Of a DNA stretch of 64,000 nt, positions 56,504 through 64,000 are shown one piece after another. Numbering within the stretch: the stretch's first letter is position 1; every line of letters starts with the position of its first letter. Under the pieces are notes generated by a model. That model saw nothing but the letters and a program-made list of their open reading frames with translations, searched no databases and was not told the origin of the DNA. A program made the translations under genes and the position numbers. The stretch is taken from positions 1 to 64,000 of the forward strand of contig CANGOE010000002.1 of NCBI GenBank assembly GCA_947455455.1, read 5' to 3'. The DNA comes from Hyphomicrobiales bacterium (lineage in GTDB: Bacteria > Pseudomonadota > Alphaproteobacteria > Rhizobiales > Beijerinckiaceae).

Positions 56504-57793
56504 TTATTTGACAGGGCAAGCGCCTTCGCTGGCCTTGTCGGGAGCCCAGCAAGGAGCCTTGGTGGCCGCCATGATCGAACGCATGACGTCGGCTTGCGCA
56601 TCAAGCGTGGCGCGGACAGGCTCGTTGCGCAGGACAATGCGCTGGAACGTGTCGACATAGACCTTGTTGAACTCGCCGCCCTTGTCACCCAGACCGACCG
56701 GCAACAAAGCCACTACGGCATCCTTGGCTGTCTGGGTCTTGGCCACGCCTTCGGCCAGCAGTTTCACACCCGGTGACAAGGTCGCAGGCAAAGTGGCATT
56801 GACCACCGGGAAGAAGCCAACTTCGGAAGCCGTGATCAACTGGGTTTCCGGCTTGGTCAGATGCAGGATCAGATCGGCCGCACCCTTGCGGTCGGGGGCG
56901 CCTTTGGCAATGGCCAGACCTGCAATCACCGGCATATAGGAGCGACCCTTTGGACCGGCTGGCGGGGCAACCACCAGATAGTCATTCGGGGACTGTTGCA
57001 AGGCATCCTTGACGCGGGCAATGTGATCCCATGCCACCCAGACTTCACCCGCCATCAAAGGCTCCTGCATGAAGTCATAAGAGGTTGAGTTGGGGTTGGA
57101 TTGTGCCCAGACGGCCTTGAAATCGTTCCACATCGCTTCAGCCTCGGCCGAACGGTATTCGGTCACCATCGAAGCGGTGTAGGAAGGATAGAGATTGCCC
57201 TGCAGGAAGCGGGCGAACAGACCCTTGGGGCCAACCGGGAAGCCGAGACGGCGCTGTCCGGTTTTCTCGTTCATCGCTTTGCCCCATTCAGCCAGTTGCT
57301 GATAGGTCAGCGCATTCACATCGGCCCCTGCGGGCAGGAAAGGCAGGGCCTTTTTGTTGACCACCATCACATAGGTGGCCTGCATCCACGGAATATACAT
57401 CTGCTTTGAAGTGCCGAGCTTGCCCAACTCCATCAGACCGGCGGGAATCCCGCGATCCTTCAGATTTGCGGCAACATCATCGATGGCATCCAGCGCGCCC
57501 ATCGGCAACAGCGGTTGCAATTCGCCATGCAAAGCGCCGACCAGACTGATCGTGTGCTTGTTGGCCTCGACCTCGGCTTTCATGCGCACGGTAAACGGTG
57601 ACGGCTCGTCAACCACATAGCTGGTTTTGGGCGCACCCTTCAAAATCACGTCGCGCACTTTCTGCGCCTCGTCGATCGGCCGCAACTGGGTCGACAGAAA
57701 GATCAGATCCTGGGCCTTGGCCACGGGGGCCGTGCCTCCCAGAGCCAAAGTCACAACGGCGGCAACGCCGGCGAGTAGAACAGTTTTACGCAT
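56504..57793 (-). CDS. Sugar ABC transporter substrate-binding protein
   Basis: MRKTVLLAGVAAVVTLALGGTAPVAKAQ signal peptide; family 1 SBP pattern. Confidence 0.88.
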   Translation of the reverse strand: MRKTVLLAGVAAVVTLALGGTAPVAKAQDLIFLSTQLRPIDEAQKVRDVILKGAPKTSYVVDEPSPFTVRMKAEVEANKHTISLVGALHGELQPLLPMGALDAIDDVAANLKDRGIPAGLMELGKLGTSKQMYIPWMQATYVMVVNKKALPFLPAGADVNALTYQQLAEWGKAMNEKTGQRRLGFPVGPKGLFARFLQGNLYPSYTASMVTEYRSAEAEAMWNDFKAVWAQSNPNSTSYDFMQEPLMAGEVWVAWDHIARVKDALQQSPNDYLVVAPPAGPKGRSYMPVIAGLAIAKGAPDRKGAADLILHLTKPETQLITASEVGFFPVVNATLPATLSPGVKLLAEGVAKTQTAKDAVVALLPVGLGDKGGEFNKVYVDTFQRIVLRNEPVRATLDAQADVMRSIMAATKAPCWAPDKASEGACPVK

Positions 57794-57829
57794 GTCTCGT
57801 CCTCCACGGATTAGGGTCATTCTTGGTCT

Positions 57830-58840
57830 TTATCGGGTTGGTGGCGGTGCTGTGGATCCACGTTCGATCAGACGCACCTCTCTGATATCGTGAACGGGTG
57901 TGGCTTCGGGGGTCTTGATGCGCGCGAGCAACAGCGAAGCCAGACGCTCGCCGGTATCGGCGGGCGGCAATTCCATCGTTGTCAAAGCCGGATCGGTACG
58001 CGCTGAAGCAGGCAGGTTGTCATGGCCGATCACCGACAGATCAGCGGGCACGCTCAGTCCCAATTCCCTGGCGGCTTTCAACACGCCGTAAGCCATGCGG
58101 TCGGTGGCGCATATAAGGGCGGTCGGACGATGCGCACCGGCCAGCACATTCAGAGACACCGCATAGGCAGGATCGGTTTCGGCCGCACTTTCAATCGAGT
58201 GCGGCACAAGCCCCGCCGCCTGCATCGCCGCCTCGTAGCCATTGCGGCGCAAGGTCGCAAAGGTAAAGGCCGAAGGGGCCGCCAGATGCACAATATGGCG
58301 GTGGCCTAGGGCCAGCAATCGTTCGGTGGCCACGCTGAAGGCCTTCATGCCGTCGCCGTCGAGCAGGGAATAATCACCCGCCACATCCGAACGGCCCATC
58401 ACCACAAAAGGCGTATCCGTGGTCAGCAGATAGCGGATCCGCGCATCGTCGCGCCGCGCACGCACGACGATGATGCCGTCAGCGCGGCGGCCTTCGACAA
58501 TCCGCCGATAGGTTTTGATTTCCTCATCGCCCGGAGGTGCGGCCAGCAGGGTCAGATCATATCCGGCTTTGACAAAATGAGGCCCCATCGCCGCCAGCAA
58601 CTCGATATAGAGCGGCTCGCCGAACCGGCCATGGGCCGTGGGCAGGACCATGGTCACCACTTCGGTCTGCCCGCGCCGCAAACGCCGCGCCGCCGCATTG
58701 GGACGATAGCCGGAGGCTTCCGCCGCCGCCCTCACCCGCGCCCGTGTCAGCGCCGAGACATCGGTATAGTCATCCAGCGCCCGCGACACTGTCGTGATCG
58801 ACAAGCCCAGTGACTGTGCCAGTTCCCGAATGGTCGACAT
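57830..58840 (-). CDS. LacI-family transcriptional regulator
   Basis: STIRELAQSLGLSITTVSRALDDYTDVSALTRARVRAAAEASGYRPNAAARRLRRGQ. Confidence 0.94.
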   Translation of the reverse strand: MSTIRELAQSLGLSITTVSRALDDYTDVSALTRARVRAAAEASGYRPNAAARRLRRGQTEVVTMVLPTAHGRFGEPLYIELLAAMGPHFVKAGYDLTLLAAPPGDEEIKTYRRIVEGRRADGIIVVRARRDDARIRYLLTTDTPFVVMGRSDVAGDYSLLDGDGMKAFSVATERLLALGHRHIVHLAAPSAFTFATLRRNGYEAAMQAAGLVPHSIESAAETDPAYAVSLNVLAGAHRPTALICATDRMAYGVLKAARELGLSVPADLSVIGHDNLPASARTDPALTTMELPPADTGERLASLLLARIKTPEATPVHDIREVRLIERGSTAPPPTR

Positions 58841-58903
58841 GATGCGCCCTTGTCCTCACCCCGTCCGATCCCGGCAATGTTGATTTTTATCGATGAGCCG
58901 GTG

Positions 58904-58923
58904 AATCCAAAACGTTTTGGATT
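58904..58923. promoter_or_regulatory. Putative LacI-family operator, perfect 20-bp palindrome
   Basis: AATCCAAAACGTTTTGGATT, CG-centred, upstream of the lacI-like gene. Confidence 0.75.
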
Positions 58924-59050
58924 TTGATCAGATCCATTATTCTTGTCAAGACACATCCTGCAGTTACGGCGTTTGGAGAGCGGGAATGACCGGTGGGCAA
59001 GACACACCCCAAGCCTGCCCCGTGACGTGATAGAATAGTCTTTCGAAATG

Positions 59051-59067
59051 CGTTTTATTGTAAAACG
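59051..59067. promoter_or_regulatory. Second inverted repeat CGTTTTA-TTG-TAAAACG, candidate auxiliary operator
   Basis: Perfect 7-bp arms; contains AAAACGTT core shared with the 58904 palindrome. Confidence 0.45.
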
Positions 59068-59169
59068 TTCAGATATATTGCGATATTCTTCGCAGTTTAA
59101 ATAGATTGCCCTTCGTCTCCGACAATATCCTGCCTGCTCATCTTCGATGTGGTGACGGGCGGGCATCTC

Positions 59170-59547
59170 ATGACAGTCAAACGGCAACAGGCAGGACGAT
59201 CAATCACACGATCCGTGCTGGTTATAGGGCTCTTGCTTCTTCCGCTCTGGCGGGGACAGGCAAAAGCGACCGTGATTACAATGGTCTGCCAAGATCCCTT
59301 GCGGCACTATTCGATTCTGTTTGATGACCGCAGCGGTGTGCTGATCTGGAAAAGCGCCTTTACAGAGGTGCAATACCAGTTGCGCCGTGTCCATTATGAC
59401 AAAAGAAAAATCACCGTGTGGGGTCGCACCCGTGATTATGGCAATGATTACTTGATGGAGATTTCGGACAAATCGTGGATCAAATATTTTTACGGAAATG
59501 GAAGCGATGAAACCGATCCATGCACAATTATCAGTAGAAAAAACTAA
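59170..59547 (+). CDS. Hypothetical small secreted protein
   Basis: Signal peptide VLVIGLLLLPLWRGQAKA; intact ORF, two Cys in mature part. Confidence 0.6.
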   Translation: MTVKRQQAGRSITRSVLVIGLLLLPLWRGQAKATVITMVCQDPLRHYSILFDDRSGVLIWKSAFTEVQYQLRRVHYDKRKITVWGRTRDYGNDYLMEISDKSWIKYFYGNGSDETDPCTIISRKN

Positions 59548-59776
59548 ATTGAACAGCCTTTCGGTAAATTCAATTGAACAAACATGATCATTTTAAACAT
59601 CGAAATTGACCAACAATATTTTATCTTTCCAATCCTGAATTCAATCAATATCAATGTGAACAACAAGAAAAAATGATCATGGCTCCTATTATGCCGTTTT
59701 TTCTTGTTTTTCTCAAATATTACTGCACTTGGCACCAAATAAGGCATTCCCAACGGACAGCCACAACAAAAATAAC

Positions 59777-59856
59777 CGAAAAATGCTTCATTTTTCAGCG
59801 CTCTCTAATCACGGCATAATATAAGAGGGTTTGAAATGCCCTGTTTAATCCCTCTT
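59777..59856. repeat. Two hairpins in the mucR upstream region: GAAAAATG-CTT-CATTTTTC (59778-59796) and AAGAGGG...CCCTCTT (59823-59856)
   Basis: Read directly; AT-rich noncoding stretch. Confidence 0.5.
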
Positions 59857-60055
59857 GATTTCGCCTCACTTTTGATTCAATCCAGTAACATTCTGAAAAA
59901 GTTGAAATTTCAATGAAAATTCATGAAACGAAAACGGATGACCTGTTTTTTGAAAAAAAACCGCATAAGAATTATTGATTAATCAATTCAACTCAATTAT
60001 GTCGATTGTATTGAGCTTTATAGTCTTGATGAACTTTCATGTTTTGGAGAAGAAA

Positions 60056-60502
60056 ATGGAACCCGAACACAATCATTACCAGTCAGACATCGTCGAATTG
60101 GCCGCTGAAATTGTTGCCAGCTATGTGGCACATAATTCAGTACCAGCGAGCGATCTGGCCCATCTCATTCATAACGTTCATTCCGCCCTCACCTCGCTGG
60201 GTCAACCCGTGGTTGAGGAAGTCAAGCATCAGGAACCTGCTGTTTCGGTGAAGAAGTCGGTCACTCCCGATTACATCATCTGCCTCGAAGACGGCAAAAA
60301 GTTCAAATCGCTGAAGCGCCATCTGCGCACCAAGTACGAAATGAGCCCTGAAGAATACCGCGCCAAATGGGGTCTGCCGTCCGACTATCCGATGGTTGCG
60401 CCCAATTATGCCGCCGCGCGCAGCAATCTTGCGCTTGCCATGGGTCTTGGCCAGAAGCGTCAGGCCAATGCAGGCCGCAAAAAAGGCTCCAAAGCCTCCT
60501 GA
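60056..60502 (+). CDS. mucR: MucR/Ros-family transcriptional regulator
   Basis: LAAEIVASYVAHNSVPASDLAHLIHNVHSALTSLG; ICLEDGKKFKSLKRHLRTKYEMSPEEYRAKWGLPSDYPMVAPNYAAARS. Confidence 0.92.
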   Translation: MEPEHNHYQSDIVELAAEIVASYVAHNSVPASDLAHLIHNVHSALTSLGQPVVEEVKHQEPAVSVKKSVTPDYIICLEDGKKFKSLKRHLRTKYEMSPEEYRAKWGLPSDYPMVAPNYAAARSNLALAMGLGQKRQANAGRKKGSKAS

Positions 60503-60537
60503 TATCGGGGGCCTTTCCGGCCCTTGTCCAAAATTTC

Positions 60538-60570
60538 AACCCGAAACGGCTTGGCTGTTTCGGGTTTTTT
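60538..60570 (+). terminator. Rho-independent terminator after mucR
   Basis: AACCCGAAAC-GGCTTGGCT-GTTTCGGGTT-TTTT. Confidence 0.9.
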
Positions 60571-60645
60571 ATGGTCTCTTCCCGGCAAATCATCCTATGC
60601 TGTTGCTTGATGAATTTGGATCGGTTGGGGGATTACAGCGTGAGC

Positions 60646-61668
60646 ATGGCATTACCGTCCTATGATTTGCCAAAAACCAACCGGCAGGTGCAACTGGTGC
60701 GCCGGCCACAAGGCGTGCCGCTGGCCGATGATTTCGCGTTGTCGACCCAAGCTGTTCCCGTGCCCGGCAAGGGCGAAATCCTGATCCGCAATCTGTTGCT
60801 GTCGGTGGATCCGGCGCAACGGGGCTGGGCTTCGGCGGAGGCCAATTATGCCAGCCCCGTGGCTTTGGGCAGTCCGATGCGGGCCTTGGCGATCGGTGTG
60901 GTGGTTGAAAGCCATGACGAGGCCTATCAGGCGGGTGATTGCCTTTACGGATTTTTCGGCTGGCAGGACTATGCCCTGACCACGCCGGACCAGATCGTGC
61001 TGAAACTCCATCATGCCCTGCCGTTGGATGCTCAACTGGCGCTGTTCGGCATCAGCGGAATCACTGCCTATCTGGCTCTGACATTGTGTGGCCGTCCGTT
61101 GGCGGGCGAAACGCTGGTGGTCTCGACTGCCGCCGGATCGGTCGGCAGTTTTGTCGGCCAGCTGGGCAAAAGCATGGGGTGCCATACAATCGGATTGACA
61201 GGCAGTGACGAGAAAGTCGCCCGTTGTCTGGAGCGTTACGGCTATGATCAGGCCGTCAACTACAAGACGGCAGAGCTCGAAGCGACCCTCAAAGCACTGG
61301 CTCCCCAAGGGGTTGATGTCTATTTCGACAATACCGGAGGTTCGATTCTCGACACCGTATTGCGGCAGATGAAAATAGCAGGACGCATCGTGCAATGCGG
61401 CACGGCCTCGGTCGGATCCTGGACACCCGCCCCGACCGGTCCGCGCAACGAACGCGAAATCATGACACGCCGCCTGACATGGAGCGGCTTTATCGTGCTC
61501 GACCACCGCGCCCGCTATGCGCAGGCCGCCGATGACATGGCCCGCATGGCCCTAGAGGGGTCACTGGTTTACGACACCCATATCCTGCAAGGGCTGGAGC
61601 AGGCGCCACAGGCTTTGTCACTGCTCTATGGCGGGGGCAATCACGGCAAATTGATGATTGCCCTGTAA
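60646..61668 (+). CDS. Zinc-independent MDR NADP-dependent oxidoreductase (CurA/leukotriene B4 dehydrogenase-like)
   Basis: RNLLLSVDPAQRGW; GETLVVSTAAGSVGSFVGQLGKSMGC; VDVYFDNTGGSILDTVL; GRIVQCG. Confidence 0.9.
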   Translation: MALPSYDLPKTNRQVQLVRRPQGVPLADDFALSTQAVPVPGKGEILIRNLLLSVDPAQRGWASAEANYASPVALGSPMRALAIGVVVESHDEAYQAGDCLYGFFGWQDYALTTPDQIVLKLHHALPLDAQLALFGISGITAYLALTLCGRPLAGETLVVSTAAGSVGSFVGQLGKSMGCHTIGLTGSDEKVARCLERYGYDQAVNYKTAELEATLKALAPQGVDVYFDNTGGSILDTVLRQMKIAGRIVQCGTASVGSWTPAPTGPRNEREIMTRRLTWSGFIVLDHRARYAQAADDMARMALEGSLVYDTHILQGLEQAPQALSLLYGGGNHGKLMIAL

Positions 61669-61769
61669 CGGCAGGACGGATGCAACCATCCGTTGCAAAA
61701 AACACTTGAAACCCAACCTCAACTTTGGTCTGCTTGAGGCAGAGATCAACCAACACATCACACAAGACC

Positions 61770-62078
61770 ATGCGCCCACGACTTCGCACCGTTTTATGTT
61801 CTGTTGTCCTGATGCTGTTTACGGGCGCGGCCATGGCCAGCGCTCCGCCTCCCCCGCCTGCCAAAAAGAAAGACGAGAAAGAAGGGCCTGTGCCGGGTCT
61901 GACAGGCGCCAAGTTGCTCAGATGCGATCCGGGATTCTATCCGTCCGGCAATGCCTGCAAACCCGCCCGTCCCGGCACCTATGTGCCCGGCGGGGCGACG
62001 TTCCCCATCCTATGCCCCAAAGGCACAACCTCGGAAGCCAAGTCGCGCTCTTTGGGGGAATGTGTGCCGACCAAATAA
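61770..62078 (+). CDS. Small secreted Pro-rich/Cys-containing protein
   Basis: Signal peptide; APPPPPAKKKDEKEGP; CDPGFYPSGNACKPARPGTYVPGGATFPILCPKGTTSEAKSRSLGECVPTK. Confidence 0.65.
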   Translation: MRPRLRTVLCSVVLMLFTGAAMASAPPPPPAKKKDEKEGPVPGLTGAKLLRCDPGFYPSGNACKPARPGTYVPGGATFPILCPKGTTSEAKSRSLGECVPTK

Positions 62079-62081
62079 GGC

Positions 62082-62657
62082 TCAATCGCCCGGCTTGAAC
62101 GGCTCTTCCTTGCCGGCGGGCACTGTGGTTTCGGACACGGACAACAGCATGGCCAAAGTCACATAGGTTCCGGTCACGGCAACCAGATCGACCACCTGCT
62201 GTTCACCCAAAATCTCTTTGGCTTCGGCAAAGCGCGCATCCGAGACCTTGTAGTCGCGGCACAATTCCATGCAGAAATCATAGACCACCGCTTCATCCGG
62301 CTTCATATTGGCAGGGCGGCGGCCCGCTTTGAGATCAAGCGCAACGCTTTCGGGCAATCCGGCTTTCAGCGCGATGGGGAAATGGGCGTACCATTCCACC
62401 TGCGAGCGCCACAGCTTGCCTTGGATGAGAATGGCAAATTCGCTCAAACGCATATCCAGCGAGGAATTCCAGCGCAGGTAATCGAGCAGATCGATCATCC
62501 GCTGGGCAAAGACCGGCGAGCGCAACATCGAATTGTAGGGGCCACCGATACCGACACTCGAGACCTTCATGATCTGGTCGGCCACAACCCGCTGTTCGGG
62601 ACGCAACTCTTCCAGCACGAGTTGCGGAAAGCGGGGTGGTTTTACTGGCTGTGTCAT
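62082..62657 (-). CDS. Carboxymuconolactone decarboxylase family protein
   Basis: SSLDMRLSEFAILIQGKLWRSQVEWYAHFPIALKAGL; VVDLVAVTGTYVTLAMLLSVS. Confidence 0.85.
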   Translation of the reverse strand: MTQPVKPPRFPQLVLEELRPEQRVVADQIMKVSSVGIGGPYNSMLRSPVFAQRMIDLLDYLRWNSSLDMRLSEFAILIQGKLWRSQVEWYAHFPIALKAGLPESVALDLKAGRRPANMKPDEAVVYDFCMELCRDYKVSDARFAEAKEILGEQQVVDLVAVTGTYVTLAMLLSVSETTVPAGKEEPFKPGD

Positions 62658-62691
62658 CGTTTCGTCCCTTGGGTTTATGGTTGAATTGCTC

Positions 62692-63585
62692 TCAAAATCC
62701 GATCGTTGCGCGCCCGCACCGCATGACCTTGTGGATCAGGTCGATCTGCATCAAATCCTCGCCGACCATCACCGGACCATCAAAAATCTGGCGGATCTCG
62801 CGGATGAGCGCGCTCTGGTCGGTGGCTGGCGGCACGATATGGGTCAGCAACAAGGCCCCCACCATAGCCTCGTTGGCGATCAGGGCGACTTGATCGGGGG
62901 TGCAATGGTAGGATTGCACCGCCCCGACAGTCGCGGCCGAACGCACGCCTGCTGTCACCGGCATATCGCGGGACACAAACACCTCCTGCACCAGCAGATC
63001 AGCCCCCACCGCCGCCTTGGTCAAAGCGGGACAGGGGGCGGTATCGCCCGAGAACACCAGCACACGGTCATAGGCATGGAACCGCAATCCGAAGGCCGGC
63101 ACGACGGGCCGATGATCGACCTCGAAGGCCTGAATGGAGAAATGGGCCTCTTCCTGATCCGACGGAAAGATCACCGGTCCTTCGAGCAATTCGGCGAAAT
63201 GGACTTTCAAACCGTCTGCCGAGGGTCTTTGCTCGTGGAGTATCCGCAGATGCACCTCGTCGGCAAAGGCTTCGATCTGCTTTTGCATGTGATTGATAGC
63301 GGATTGGGGGGCCATGACCCGCCATGGACGCTGACGGCCCTGATGCCAGCTCGACACGATCAACTGCCAGAAATCGATCAGGTGATCGGAATGGTAATGC
63401 GTCACGATCAACAGATCGATATCCGCCCCGCGCGTGCCTGCCGCCACCAGTTGCTGGCTGACACCCGATCCGCAATCGATCAGAATATGGCGCCCGGCCA
63501 CCTGCACCAGATGTGCGGGCCCAAGACGCGAGGTGGTGGCCACGGGACAGCCCGTGCCAAGACAGGTAAAACGGAAATCGGTCAT
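62692..63585 (-). CDS. Metallo-beta-lactamase-fold hydrolase (RNase Z/arylsulfatase-like)
   Basis: ILIDCGSGVSQQL; VTHYHSDHLIDF; VFSGDTAPCPAL; LLLTHIVPP. Confidence 0.88.
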   Translation of the reverse strand: MTDFRFTCLGTGCPVATTSRLGPAHLVQVAGRHILIDCGSGVSQQLVAAGTRGADIDLLIVTHYHSDHLIDFWQLIVSSWHQGRQRPWRVMAPQSAINHMQKQIEAFADEVHLRILHEQRPSADGLKVHFAELLEGPVIFPSDQEEAHFSIQAFEVDHRPVVPAFGLRFHAYDRVLVFSGDTAPCPALTKAAVGADLLVQEVFVSRDMPVTAGVRSAATVGAVQSYHCTPDQVALIANEAMVGALLLTHIVPPATDQSALIREIRQIFDGPVMVGEDLMQIDLIHKVMRCGRATIGF

Positions 63586-63883
63586 AGGGTAGTCTTTTTA
63601 TGATGAGATCGGGCAAGCCGGACAGGCAGAGCATAAGACATGACCCGATCCGGTCTGACAAGGTGGATTTATCGGCATGGCAGACCGGTGCATCAACAGC
63701 ATCAATTTATATTTTTTTAAGATTTTGAAGCATCAACCGTTAATATGAGCACGACCGGTCAAGATGACTGCCTTGAAAAGACCAAATTTCAGGCATTTAT
63801 TTTTACCGAGCCTGTATCGCCTGTATGAAATAGTGAAGCTGGACATTCAAACTTGTCGCCCTCTTTGAGCAAGTGTGAAACCG

Positions 63884-64000
63884 ATGACACGAGAATCCTA
63901 TCGCGACACCGACCAGCACAGCCACAATGATGTGGTGTGGAACTGGCAGATTCTGGCCGAAGTGGGCAATATTCAAGCCCAGCTCAAGCTCGGCCTGATC
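63884..64000 (+). CDS. 5' end of a truncated CDS, possibly Sel1-like repeat protein
   Basis: MTRESYRDTDQHSHNDVVWNWQILAEVGNIQAQLKLGLI; open to window end; AEVGNIQAQLKLGLI resembles a Sel1 repeat. Confidence 0.45.
   Translation, partial: MTRESYRDTDQHSHNDVVWNWQILAEVGNIQAQLKLGLI

Noticed and set aside
59715-59745. Possible sigma-54 promoter (TTGGCAC...)
   Set aside because: Spacing and -12 element do not match TTGGCAC-N5-TTGC.
1-64000. Search for CRISPR arrays, tRNA/rRNA genes, transposases, toxin-antitoxin or defence genes
   Set aside because: No regularly spaced repeats, no recognisable tRNA/rRNA, and no such protein families seen by eye; a tRNAscan, Infernal or defence-HMM run would be needed to exclude them formally.

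Overview
64 kb of chromosomal-looking, GC-rich, alphaproteobacterial-type DNA (a MucR/Ros homologue and the operon styles support this; the species is not assignable by eye). I saw no rRNA, tRNA, CRISPR, transposase or phage module. From left to right: a short noncoding stretch with tandem hairpins; a 2OG-Fe(II) dioxygenase; a catabolic cluster (two KstD/fumarate-reductase-type flavoproteins, one fused to a NIPSNAP region, an AroE paralogue, an IclR regulator, a TIM-barrel isomerase, a DapA-like and an IlvD/Edd-like dehydratase); a MacAB-like ABC exporter; a Wzx/Wzy-type exopolysaccharide (EPS) locus at about 14.3-28.6 kb; two sugar ABC importer/LacI clusters; a dipeptide-type ABC operon with an NHL propeller protein and an M20 peptidase; a split transketolase with an SDR; and a MucR regulator. 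The EPS locus is the most unusual part. It encodes a GT2-Wzz (polysaccharide co-polymerase) fusion and a Wzx flippase-GH16 glycanase fusion, shows no BY-kinase, and ends with an uncharacterised ORF overlapping a PhaC-like Cys-nucleophile alpha/beta hydrolase. AT-rich islands punctuate this locus and the mucR upstream region. All family calls come from reading motifs and were not confirmed by database search.
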